NCBI GenBank assembly: GCA_963590165.1
Contig: CAVANO010000026.1
Location: forward strand, 1 to 11,915
DNA: 11,915 nucleotides
Direction: 5' to 3'
Origin: UBA11524 sp963590165
Lineage (GTDB): Bacteria > Bacillota > Clostridia > Christensenellales > Aristaeellaceae
Part shown: piece by piece, positions 1 to 6,742 of the stretch
How positions within the stretch are numbered: the stretch's first letter is position 1
Layout: each line of letters starts with the position of its first letter
Position numbers and translations under genes: made by a program
The notes under the pieces: generated by a model
The model's database searches: none
What the model was told of the DNA's origin: nothing
The model's input: the letters and a program-made list of their open reading frames with translations, nothing else

Positions 1-178
1 CCCATACTGGATGAGATGGGGTGTAACGTAACTGCACAGAATTGACGGATAGTGGTAGATTTGGGTGCCGGGTTGCACCAGATTGTACTGGGTTGCGCGG
101 GGATCAAGGGAGGAACTCCCTTGACCCCTTTTGCGATGGCGTTGAACGCATCTGCATAGAAGTTATGCGTATTTGGGA
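1..178. other. Intergenic flank downstream of the MATE gene
   Basis: No convincing gene is visible. The plus-strand frame from base 1 reads 14 codons and stops at 43-45, too little to identify as the tail of a gene. Bases 139-149 (GCGT-TGA-ACGC) and 154-168 (GCATA, 5-nt loop, TATGC) can form small hairpins just beyond the MATE stop. On the minus strand neither is followed by a T-run, so they are poor terminator candidates. A stronger hairpin module lies at 99-132 and is listed separately. Bases 68-98 carry two loose copies of a GGGTTGC motif with no clear meaning. Confidence 0.4.
99..132 (+). repeat. Hairpin plus T-run module, copy 1
   Basis: Bases 105-112 and 116-123 form a perfect 8-bp stem (CAAGGGAG / CTCCCTTG) around a GAA triloop. 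GGGG at 99-102 can pair with CCCC at 125-128 as an outer stem, and TTTT follows at 129-132. Read on the plus strand this has the layout of an intrinsic terminator, although no plus-strand gene is seen upstream. The same architecture and the 3' string CCCTTGACCC recur at 8738-8774 with different but still paired stem bases, so I treat it as a dispersed repeat whose structure is conserved. Confidence 0.55.
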
Positions 179-1549
179 TTAGACCAGTGTTTTGGTTTGC
201 CATTTGCCGCCCCTCCAGCGGACGATGAAGCAAACAATCCGGAACACCCAGTCAATCTGCATCGCCAGCCAGACACCCAGCACGCCCATGCCGAAGCTTT
301 TCGCGAGGATGAATCCGAACAAAATCCGGAATGCGGCCATGGAAAAGGTCGAAATCGTCATGGTATACCGCGCATCGCCGGCGGCACGCAGCGCATTCGG
401 CAGCACAAAGGACATCGGCCAGAGCAGCACGCATCCTGAGCCGTGCAGGGCGACAATCTGCCGCGCAAGCACCGTCGCTTCGTCGGAGAGGTTGAAGGGG
501 ATCGTGATAATCGGGTTGCACAGGAGCATCAGGATGTTCAGCGTGCCCATGCACAGGTAGGCAATCTGCATCAGCCGCCGCGTGTAGTACCGCGCCTGCT
601 CGTATTCATGTGCACCGCAGCACTGCCCGACAACGGCAATCATCGCCAGCCCGATGGCGTTGCCCGGCAGGCACTGAAAAGAGCCGAGTGTGTTGCCAAC
701 AGCGTTTGCGGCGGTGCTTGCCGTGCCGAAGGTGGCAATCATGCTCAGCAGGAGCAGCTTACCGAGCTGGAACAGCCCGTTTTCGAAGCCGCTCGGCAGC
801 CCGACGGACAGAATCTTCTTCACCTCGCCGAGATCCCAGGCAAACGGCAGCATGCCCGGATACGGCACGCGGCATTTCGGATTGCGCAGCGCCCGGTTCG
901 TCACCCACGCACCGACCGCACGTGAAATCAGCGTTGCCAGTCCCGCGCCGATGACGCCCCAGCCGAACACGTAAATCGTCAGGCTGTTGCCGATGAGATT
1001 GACGATGTTCATGATGAAGGACGAGTGCATGGTCGCACGCGGATTGCCCGTGCAGCGCAGCAGGGCGCAGTACGCGTTGTAAATGGCCATGACAGGATAC
1101 GACAGCGCAGACATCAGGAAGTAAGACCGACTCGCTTGCATGACTTCTTCTTCCACATCGCCGAAAATCAGCGTCAGCAGCGGATTGCGGAAAATCAGGC
1201 AAATCGCCATGATGACCACCGACACTGCCAGTACGACATAGAACAGCATCTTTTCGGCTGCCTGCGCCGCTTCAATCTGCTTTTTGCCCAGATGCTGGCT
1301 GACGAGCACCGCACCGCCAGTCGCAAGGGCAGAGAACACGCCAATCAGCAGCACGTTGATGCTGTCCACCAGCGAAACACCGCTCATTGCCTGTTCGCCG
1401 CAGGAGGACACCATGACTGTGTCCATCATGCCAATCAGCACGACCAGAAACTGCTCCGCCAGCAGCGGAATCAGCAGCTGCTTGAGGTCGTAGGCGGAAA
1501 AGAGCATCTCATCCTCGGATTTCGGTGTGGTTGCTTTCAAAATGCGCAT
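179..1549 (-). CDS. MATE family multidrug/cation efflux transporter
   Basis: The 456-residue product is a polytopic inner-membrane protein with about twelve hydrophobic segments in two MatE halves, the usual length for this family. MATE proteins export cationic drugs, dyes or metabolites using a Na+ or H+ gradient. The motifs EQFLVVLIGMMDTVMVS (about residues 32-48) and GAVLVSQHLGKK (about 79-90) are typical of the first half; a second half with GLPSGFENGLFQLGK follows. The ATG at 1549 is preceded by AGGAGG five bases upstream, next to the stop codon of the DUF554 gene, so the two are almost certainly cotranscribed. The substrate cannot be read from sequence. Related vitamin or polysaccharide flippases of the same fold are less likely alternatives. 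Confidence 0.93.
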   Translation of the reverse strand: MRILKATTPKSEDEMLFSAYDLKQLLIPLLAEQFLVVLIGMMDTVMVSSCGEQAMSGVSLVDSINVLLIGVFSALATGGAVLVSQHLGKKQIEAAQAAEKMLFYVVLAVSVVIMAICLIFRNPLLTLIFGDVEEEVMQASRSYFLMSALSYPVMAIYNAYCALLRCTGNPRATMHSSFIMNIVNLIGNSLTIYVFGWGVIGAGLATLISRAVGAWVTNRALRNPKCRVPYPGMLPFAWDLGEVKKILSVGLPSGFENGLFQLGKLLLLSMIATFGTASTAANAVGNTLGSFQCLPGNAIGLAMIAVVGQCCGAHEYEQARYYTRRLMQIAYLCMGTLNILMLLCNPIITIPFNLSDEATVLARQIVALHGSGCVLLWPMSFVLPNALRAAGDARYTMTISTFSMAAFRILFGFILAKSFGMGVLGVWLAMQIDWVFRIVCFIVRWRGGKWQTKTLV

Positions 1550-1564
1550 GATCCCCTCCTGCTG

Positions 1565-2263
1565 TTATGAGAACAGCTGCATCAGCGGAAGAATCGCAAT
1601 CGGGAGGAACATCGCCGGCAGCATATTGCCGACGGAAATGTGCTTATCGTAAATCATGTTGAGTCCGACACCGGCGACAAGCAGTCCGCCGACCGCCCCC
1701 ATTTCCGTGACGACTGCGTCCGTCAGTACGGATTGCAGCAGCCCCGACAGCAACGTAATCAGCCCCTGATACAGGAACACGGATACCGCCGAGAGCGCCA
1801 CGCCGATGCCCAGCGAACTTGCAAGGAACACCGAGATGACGCCGTCCAGCAACGCCTTTGCAATCAGGGTGCTATGGTCGCCGTGCAGACCGCTGTTCAT
1901 TGCGCCGACAATCGCCATCGCGCCGACGCAGTACATCAGCGTACCCGACACGAAACCACGCGCGATGCCGCCGTTTTCCTCCGTCTTGCCGCGGAGCAGG
2001 CGCTTTTCGAGGCGCTCGCCGAGGTTGTTCAGACGACGCTCGATGTCAAGTCCCGCGCCGAGCAGGCTGCCCAGCACGATGCTGAGAATCATGCAGAGAG
2101 TGCTGGTCGTCTTGAGTGCGCCGGACAACCCAATGAGCACGATGCAGAGCCCTTGCCCCTGCATGACGGCATCGCGGAGACGTTCAGGGATGCCGCGCTT
2201 TGCGAGCACGCCGCAAAAGGTGCCCAGCAGAATCGCTGCAGAATTGATGATTGTTCCGATCAT
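1565..2263 (-). CDS. DUF554 family membrane protein (YdfK/YqgA-like)
   Basis: The product is a small hydrophobic protein of 232 residues opening MIGTIINSAAILLGTFCGVL, which matches the start pattern of DUF554 proteins. These are predicted membrane proteins of about 230 residues whose function is poorly defined. Six or more hydrophobic segments are visible, with a charged loop rich in Arg, Lys and Glu near residues 75-95. A TTG codon at 2272 is in frame, but the purine-rich GAAGGAA at 2274-2280 sits only two bases from it. The same motif lies 11 bases from the ATG at 2263, and family members start at this Met, so I chose 2263. The MATE gene follows after 15 bp. This is the first gene after the rpmA terminator, and its promoter could not be placed confidently. 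Confidence 0.88.
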   Translation of the reverse strand: MIGTIINSAAILLGTFCGVLAKRGIPERLRDAVMQGQGLCIVLIGLSGALKTTSTLCMILSIVLGSLLGAGLDIERRLNNLGERLEKRLLRGKTEENGGIARGFVSGTLMYCVGAMAIVGAMNSGLHGDHSTLIAKALLDGVISVFLASSLGIGVALSAVSVFLYQGLITLLSGLLQSVLTDAVVTEMGAVGGLLVAGVGLNMIYDKHISVGNMLPAMFLPIAILPLMQLFS

Positions 2264-2275
2264 GGTGGTCAAATT

Positions 2276-2314
2276 CCTTCCAGAAGGGGTTTAATGGGGC
2301 GAGTAGAAAGCCCC
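2276..2314 (-). promoter_or_regulatory. Small hairpins in the 5' region of the DUF554 gene
   Basis: On the minus strand GGGGC (2310-2314) and GCCCC (2296-2300) can pair across a 9-nt loop. Closer to the gene, CCTT (2284-2287) can pair with AAGG (2276-2279), the latter being part of the only ribosome binding site candidate. Both stems are short. Occlusion of the ribosome binding site is possible but unproven. Confidence 0.25.
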
Positions 2315-2401
2315 TTGATGTAGCATGAAAGTTCGGTTATGAAAATTGCTTGCTCGAAGATAAAGCGGAAAAATCAGCGCAAAACGATAGAAATCAAAAC
2401 A

Positions 2402-2430
2402 CCTGATGACGCATCGCTGCGGTCATCAGG
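2402..2430 (-). terminator. Intrinsic terminator after rpmA
   Basis: CCTGATGAC and GTCATCAGG form a perfect 9-bp stem (2422-2430 with 2402-2410) around an 11-nt loop that can itself pair at its base. On the minus strand the stem is followed by TGTTTTGATTT, a moderately T-rich tail. It lies about 30 bp beyond the rpmA stop and before the DUF554 gene, where the end of the ribosomal protein operon is expected. Confidence 0.75.
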
Positions 2431-2457
2431 CGGACGAACCAGGGGAATGAGTGCAGT

Positions 2458-2742
2458 TTACTCCGCCACAGGATAGACGGAAACCTGCTTCTTGTCACGG
2501 CCAAGGCGCTCGAAACGAACAACACCGCTCACCAGGGCGAACAGGGTGTCGTCCTTGCCGATGCCCACGTTCAGGCCGGGATGAATCTTCGTGCCGCGCT
2601 GACGAACAAGGATGTTGCCAGCCTGGGAGAACTGACCGTCTGCGCGCTTCGGTCCGAGGCGCTTGGATTCGCTGTCGCGTCCGTTACGGGTAGAACCCAT
2701 ACCTTTCTTATGAGCGAACAGCTGAAGATTAAGCTTCATCAT
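2458..2742 (-). CDS. rpmA: 50S ribosomal protein L27 with Prp-cleaved N-terminus
   Basis: The 94-residue product is ribosomal protein L27, whose N-terminus reaches the peptidyl transferase centre of the large subunit. The block HKKGMGSTRNGRDSESKRLG near residue 11 and the following QRGTKIHPGLNVGIGKDDTL are diagnostic. As in Firmicutes and relatives, it carries a nine-residue leader, MMKLNLQLF, before Ala10. This leader is removed by the Prp protease between Phe9 and Ala10, and the protease gene lies directly upstream. The first of two adjacent ATGs (2742) is preferred because GGAGGG lies about seven bases upstream and it places the scissile Phe at position 9, as in Staphylococcus aureus. It is the last gene of the rplU-prp-rpmA operon, with a terminator at 2402-2430. 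Confidence 0.98.
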   Translation of the reverse strand: MMKLNLQLFAHKKGMGSTRNGRDSESKRLGPKRADGQFSQAGNILVRQRGTKIHPGLNVGIGKDDTLFALVSGVVRFERLGRDKKQVSVYPVAE

Positions 2743-2780
2743 GGTAATACCCTCCGTTTATATCAATCAAGGTCGGCGGC

Positions 2781-3119
2781 TCATGCTGCCCGGCGGACAG
2801 AGAGCCGGAAAAATGCCGGATACTGCTCAGCGATGGCTTCCAGACCAATGCGGAGCGCCCCGAAGAGCAGCTGCGCCTGTTCTGATTGCTTCTCCGTCAA
2901 GTCCGGCGGCAGCCAAACTTCCACATAGCCGTCTTCACCGCCCCGTTCGATGGGCGAAAGACCAACCAGACGGCAAAGCGCCTGATCTGCTGTGACGACG
3001 AGCACGGAAATCGCTGCACACACGATATCGCTGCCTTCCTCGGCATAGCCCGAATGACCCTTCACGGAAATACCCGTGACCTGTCCGGCAGCATTCTCAA
3101 AGAAGACCGCGCGTGTCAT
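2781..3119 (-). CDS. prp: Ribosomal-processing cysteine protease Prp
   Basis: The 112-residue product belongs to the Prp (YsxB/DUF464) family, the cysteine protease that trims the N-terminal leader of ribosomal protein L27 so the mature protein can work in the ribosome. The catalytic dyad is visible: His22 in the motif KGHSGYAEEGSDIVCAAIS and Cys34 at its end, with the spacing known for the S. aureus enzyme. Its ATG overlaps the rplU stop in TAATG and no ribosome binding site is visible, so translation is probably coupled to rplU. The product's own substrate, rpmA, follows 38 bp downstream. The gene is intact and of family-typical length. Confidence 0.96.
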   Translation of the reverse strand: MTRAVFFENAAGQVTGISVKGHSGYAEEGSDIVCAAISVLVVTADQALCRLVGLSPIERGGEDGYVEVWLPPDLTEKQSEQAQLLFGALRIGLEAIAEQYPAFFRLSVRRAA

Positions 3120-3427
3120 TACGCGTTGATCGCGGTAATTTCCACCTTCGTGTAGGGCTGACGATGACCGGCACGGCGATGGTAGTTCTTCTTGGACTTG
3201 TACTTGTAGATGCGGATCTTTTCGCCCTTGACCTGACCGACGATCTTGCCCTCAACGGTCGCGCCCGCGACAGTGGGGTTACCGACCTTCACGTCGCCGT
3301 CATTGACGATCATGATGGCATCGAAGGAAATGGCAGAGCCATCCTCCTGATTCACCTTGTCGATGTAGATGGTTTCACCCTGAGAAACCTTGTACTGCTT
3401 ATTGCCAGCGCTGATGACTGCGTACAT
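3119..3427 (-). CDS. rplU: 50S ribosomal protein L21
   Basis: The 102-residue product is ribosomal protein L21, a large-subunit protein that binds 23S rRNA. It opens MYAVISAGNKQYKV and ends with the family signature YKSKKNYHRRAGHRQPYTKV (about residues 75-94), followed by EITAINA. A GTG four codons upstream (3439) is in frame, but it overlaps the AGGAGGT ribosome binding site at 3438-3444. That site lies ten bases before the ATG at 3427, so 3427 is the start. The gene heads the rplU-prp-rpmA operon, preceded by a near-consensus promoter and a structured leader that probably mediates feedback control. The stop codon shares a base with the prp start. Confidence 0.98.
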   Translation of the reverse strand: MYAVISAGNKQYKVSQGETIYIDKVNQEDGSAISFDAIMIVNDGDVKVGNPTVAGATVEGKIVGQVKGEKIRIYKYKSKKNYHRRAGHRQPYTKVEITAINA

Positions 3428-3512
3428 GACAAAAAGCACCTCCTAATATATACTCGCCGGAATCTGAGGTTGCGCAGATGCGCATTTAGGCATACCTCTC
3501 CCGTGCGGCTCA
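3428..3512 (-). promoter_or_regulatory. Structured rplU leader (L21 leader candidate)
   Basis: The predicted transcript has about 85 untranslated nucleotides before rplU. A perfect hairpin TGCGC-ATCT-GCGCA lies at 3471-3484. It is enclosed by a pairing of GAGGT (3494-3498) with ACCTC (3466-3470), and outside that CGGGA can pair with TTCCG, allowing one wobble. The nested pairing and the position directly upstream of rplU fit the L21 leader family known in low-GC Gram-positives, which is thought to give autogenous control. Membership of that family was not tested against a covariance model. Confidence 0.6.
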
Positions 3513-3518
3513 AATGGC

Positions 3519-3547
3519 AGTATAGCACAGAATTCAAGCTGTGTCAA
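3519..3547 (-). promoter_or_regulatory. Sigma-A promoter of rplU-prp-rpmA
   Basis: On the minus strand TTGACA (3542-3547) is an exact -35 consensus. A 17-bp spacer separates it from TATACT (3519-3524), which matches the -10 consensus at five of six bases. TG one base before the -10 box makes it an extended -10. Transcription should start near 3512. It is the strongest promoter in the window, as expected for ribosomal protein genes. Confidence 0.9.
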
Positions 3548-3602
3548 GGATTTTCGCGATGGAGTTGCCGCCAATTCGTGGTTTTTCCGCGTGCCGATGC
3601 TG

Positions 3603-5633
3603 TCAGACGTTCAGCCACACGCGCATTTCGCCCTCGCCGCGGTTTCCCCATGCGTAATAGGGGATGAGGGCGATTTTGCAGGGCGTTTCAACCGGCTTGC
3701 AGTATTCGGCGTACAACGAATCCGGCGAATCGGTTTCTGCACGGTAACCGGGCACCAGCAGCCGGATGCTCGGATGACCGAAGCAATGATCCGGCAGCAC
3801 GCTGACATGCTCTGCAAATTGATCCGCATTGATGCGCAGCAGATGCAGGTCGGCACCGTTATCTGCCTCTTCGGCGCAGTACGTGACGGGACCTCGCATG
3901 ACGGCAGCAAGGCGCGTATCCTCGCGGACGCGGCTGTTTGCACGGAACAGGCGAACCGTCATCGGGAAATCGAGTGTGATTTCCTCACCGTCGCGCCATT
4001 CGCCGGTCAGGTATGCGTAGCCGTTTTCGATGCGGATTTGCTTTTCCGACTGCAGTGACGGTTTTCTGCACCAGCCCGGCAGGCGGAATGCCAGCGTGCC
4101 GGAAACGGGCCGTTCAGCATGAAGCGTGACCTTGATATGCCCGTCCCACGGATAATTCGTTTCGGTCGTCATGCGGAGCACATGCTGTCCGAAGCGCTTT
4201 TCGACTGTGCCGCCGAGGTAAAGGTGCGTCAGGAGTGCTGTGTCATTCTCCGTGTAGGCATAGGAAGCGATGGACGATACAATTCGTGCAATGTTCGGCG
4301 GACAGCAAGCGCACCCGAACCACCGCTGACGGACAGGTTTGACATGGCGCAAGCGCTCGTCCTTTTCGCAGGCTTCTGGAACGACGCTCAGCGGATTGAC
4401 ATAGAAGAAACGCGTGCCGTCGAGCGACATGCCTGCAAGCACTGTGTTGTACAGCGCGAGTTCCATCACGTCGCCGTACTCCTGCTTCGGGGTCATCTGC
4501 AGCATCCGCCGCGCGAAGAACGCCAGCCCGATGGCGGCGCATGTTTCGGAGTACGCGGCATCATTCGGCAGGTCATAGGCATAGGAGAATGCCTCGCCGA
4601 GATGGGTGGAGCCGATTCCGCCGGTGATGTAGAGTTTTTTCTGCACGATGTCGCGCCAGAGCCGTTCGCAGGCGGTTTTCAGTGTCTCATCGCACGTCAG
4701 TCGCGCCGCGTCCGCCATGCCGGAATACAGGTAGACGGCGCGCACCGCATGACCGGTTGCCTCCTCCTGTTCGCGGACAGGCTTGCCAGCTTGATAGTAA
4801 TCCGGATTGAAGCTGCGGACAGCCCGATGGTCGCGCTGCGCCAGCCGCTGCTCCTCCTCGCGGAAGTAATTCGGTTCCTGACCACGCTGATTGATGAAAT
4901 ACAACGCCAGACGCAGGTACTTCTCCTCGCGCGTGAGCTCATACAGGCGGAAGAGCGCCATCTCCGCAATCTCATGTCCCGGATAGCCCTTGCACTTGCC
5001 GTCTTCAACGCCGAAGCGGTCAGCAATATAATCTGCGAAGCGGCATGCCGCATGCAGCAGCTGATCCTTGCCGGTCGCCTGAAAGTACGAAATTGCGCCC
5101 TCAATCAGGTGCCCCAGACAGTAGAGCTCGTGATGGTCGCGCAGATTTGTTAGCGCGCCGTCCATGCCGTTGATGATGTAATACGTGTCGAGATACCCAT
5201 CGGGCGTTTGCGCGGCACAGACGATGTCAATCGCAGCATCCGCCGTTTTCTCGAGCTGCTCATCGGGATGCTGTGCGAGGGAATAGCCAACCGCTTCAAT
5301 CCACTTGCTGAAGTCCGTATCCTGAAACACGAAGCCGTAGAACCGGTCGTCCTCGGGATGGGCAGGATCATCCGGCAGCGCCTCGAAGCCGCGGAAGGTG
5401 TACTTCGGCGGCACGTACTGCGCGTTTGTGCGCTGCTGCGCCATCATGCGCCCGGCGGTGCGGAAGTTACGCATGCACCAGCTCGGCGCAGCATCAGGCA
5501 CGCGGTCGTTCAGCGCCTCCCATTGATACGGAATGACGCGGCGGCGGACGAGTTCCGTCTCACGCTGCCAGAACGGGTCGGAAAGCGATACGCTGCGAAG
5601 GTCAATCGGGTGTGTGAAACGCTGTGAATCCAT
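3603..5633 (-). CDS. GH127 beta-L-arabinofuranosidase-like glycoside hydrolase
   Basis: The 676-residue product belongs to glycoside hydrolase family 127 (formerly DUF1680). HypBA1 of Bifidobacterium longum, in this family, removes beta-L-arabinofuranose through a zinc-bound cysteine nucleophile. All the key HypBA1 positions are found with a constant offset of 25-26. Glu347 (in LGEAFSY) matches its proposed acid/base Glu322. Glu363 and Cys365 (in YSETC) and Cys443-Cys444 (in FGCACCPPN) match the zinc ligands and the nucleophile Cys417. His295 matches substrate-binding His270. There is no signal peptide, so the enzyme should act in the cytoplasm on imported oligosaccharides. AGGAGG lies six bases before the ATG, 13 bp after the NodB-like gene. 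Other GH127 specificities, such as aceric acid hydrolysis, are possible. Confidence 0.93.
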   Translation of the reverse strand: MDSQRFTHPIDLRSVSLSDPFWQRETELVRRRVIPYQWEALNDRVPDAAPSWCMRNFRTAGRMMAQQRTNAQYVPPKYTFRGFEALPDDPAHPEDDRFYGFVFQDTDFSKWIEAVGYSLAQHPDEQLEKTADAAIDIVCAAQTPDGYLDTYYIINGMDGALTNLRDHHELYCLGHLIEGAISYFQATGKDQLLHAACRFADYIADRFGVEDGKCKGYPGHEIAEMALFRLYELTREEKYLRLALYFINQRGQEPNYFREEEQRLAQRDHRAVRSFNPDYYQAGKPVREQEEATGHAVRAVYLYSGMADAARLTCDETLKTACERLWRDIVQKKLYITGGIGSTHLGEAFSYAYDLPNDAAYSETCAAIGLAFFARRMLQMTPKQEYGDVMELALYNTVLAGMSLDGTRFFYVNPLSVVPEACEKDERLRHVKPVRQRWFGCACCPPNIARIVSSIASYAYTENDTALLTHLYLGGTVEKRFGQHVLRMTTETNYPWDGHIKVTLHAERPVSGTLAFRLPGWCRKPSLQSEKQIRIENGYAYLTGEWRDGEEITLDFPMTVRLFRANSRVREDTRLAAVMRGPVTYCAEEADNGADLHLLRINADQFAEHVSVLPDHCFGHPSIRLLVPGYRAETDSPDSLYAEYCKPVETPCKIALIPYYAWGNRGEGEMRVWLNV

Positions 5634-5646
5634 AGGCTTCCTCCTG

Positions 5647-6678
5647 TCATTCCGCCTCGGGAATGTCGGGCATCGCTGGGAATTCGCGCCCGGAAAGCGC
5701 CATCAGCTCGCTGACGGTAACGACCTTGTAGCCGCGGACGTTAATCCAGTTGTCAAGCCCTGCATCGAGCACTTCGGCGGATTGATAGCCGTTGATGTGG
5801 AACTGAATCAGGCTGCCGCTGACGACGCGGTCGGACGTGACGAACGATACCATCTGATTATACAGCCCGCGGTACGATTCCGACCAGTCGCGCGCATCGA
5901 TGGTGTACAGGCATTCCTCCATGCCCTCCGCACGGGCGATGGCGGTGATATTTCCGTTTGTCGAACCCATATGGGCGTAGAACAGGCGCGGACGGATGCC
6001 GAGAACCTCCTCGCATTCATCGTTCAGCACGGAGATGTTGCGGCGTGCGCGGTCGTAGGTCACCTGCGTCATGTCAATCAGGTTGTTGCCGTGGCTGCCG
6101 ATTTCGTGTCCTGCCTCGACAATGCGCTTGGCGTATTCGGGCGTGTTCCGGAGAAAATCGCCGGTGATGAAGAACGTTGCCTTCACGCCGTACTTGTCCA
6201 GCACATTCAGCATGTCGTTCAGCTGGCTTTCCGTTGCGCCGGAGCAGACAATCATTGCCGATACGGCAGGCTCGGACGGGTTGAGCTGCTTCACGCGGGA
6301 CACGGAGCTGTCATAGAACGCGGCATACGCATCCTCCGTGTTGATTTTCACGCCGTCCAGATAGACGGACAGCTGCTGACCGCCCAGCATTTCTTCGGTG
6401 ACATAGACGGAGAAGGTCAGGTCATGTTGCGGATTGCGCCAGAAGGCACGCTCAAGCACCTCGCCGCGGTGATTGCGCAGCTCAAGGTACTTTTCAGGCA
6501 CGGTTACGCTGTTCTTGTTGAGGCAGCGAATGGTCACGCTGACCTCATGATCCTTCTGCCCGATGATGAAGTCGCTTCGGAAGGCGACCTTCGGCGCGAC
6601 AACGTTCTCCTCCGCAAGCGCAGGGCAGGTCATGGAAAGTGTCAGCAGCATCAGCAGCAGGGAAAGCATGCGTTTCAT
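5647..6678 (-). CDS. Secreted NodB-fold (polysaccharide deacetylase-like) protein with degenerate active site
   Basis: The product has 343 residues from the ATG at 6678, which has AAAGGAGG seven bases upstream; an in-frame start 15 codons earlier lacks this. A signal peptide (MKRMLSLLLMLLTL...) ends near ALA-22. Residues 23-130 form an unassigned, probably beta-rich region, and residues 139-325 a NodB homology domain (KYGVKATFFITGDFL, AGHEIGSHGNN). The family's metal and catalytic motif TFDDG is replaced by IVCSG (143-147). The second zinc histidine of the HxxxH motif is Leu200, with only His196 kept. The RPPYG motif reads RPRLFYAHMG. Asp264-Trp265 and His294 of later motifs remain. It is probably non-catalytic, perhaps carbohydrate-binding, or uses an altered mechanism. 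It lies 13 bp before the GH127 gene in one transcript. Confidence 0.85.
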   Translation of the reverse strand: MKRMLSLLLMLLTLSMTCPALAEENVVAPKVAFRSDFIIGQKDHEVSVTIRCLNKNSVTVPEKYLELRNHRGEVLERAFWRNPQHDLTFSVYVTEEMLGGQQLSVYLDGVKINTEDAYAAFYDSSVSRVKQLNPSEPAVSAMIVCSGATESQLNDMLNVLDKYGVKATFFITGDFLRNTPEYAKRIVEAGHEIGSHGNNLIDMTQVTYDRARRNISVLNDECEEVLGIRPRLFYAHMGSTNGNITAIARAEGMEECLYTIDARDWSESYRGLYNQMVSFVTSDRVVSGSLIQFHINGYQSAEVLDAGLDNWINVRGYKVVTVSELMALSGREFPAMPDIPEAE

Positions 6679-6706
6679 GGCACATCCTCCTTTGTCTCTT
6701 TTCCGA

Positions 6707-6742
6707 TTAAGGCAATACCGCACAAATAAGGTGTTGCCTTAA
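6707..6742. repeat. Near-perfect palindromic repeat
   Basis: TTAAGGCAATACC (6707-6719) and GGTGTTGCCTTAA (6730-6742) form a 13-bp stem with a single T-G mismatch (a wobble in RNA) around the loop GCACAAATAA. The first 27 bases match 11861-11887 at 25 positions. The stop codon of the acetyltransferase gene (6739-6741) lies inside the right arm. Neither flank has a proper T-run, so it is not a standard intrinsic terminator. It could be the tip-to-tip remnant of an insertion sequence or a small palindromic mobile repeat. Confidence 0.7.

Noticed and set aside
1..45. C-terminal tail of a plus-strand gene entering from the left
   Set aside because: Fourteen codons before a stop, with no recognisable sequence, cannot be separated from chance.
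2345..2380. Promoter for the DUF554-MATE unit (TTTATC, 17-bp gap, CATAAC on the minus strand)
   Set aside because: The -35 matches only three of six consensus bases and the -10 four of six. In AT-rich sequence this is not better than chance.
4119..6729. Long plus-strand frames opposite GH127 and the NodB-like gene
   Set aside because: They are antisense shadows with no recognisable domains, crossing the boundary between two well-supported minus-strand genes.
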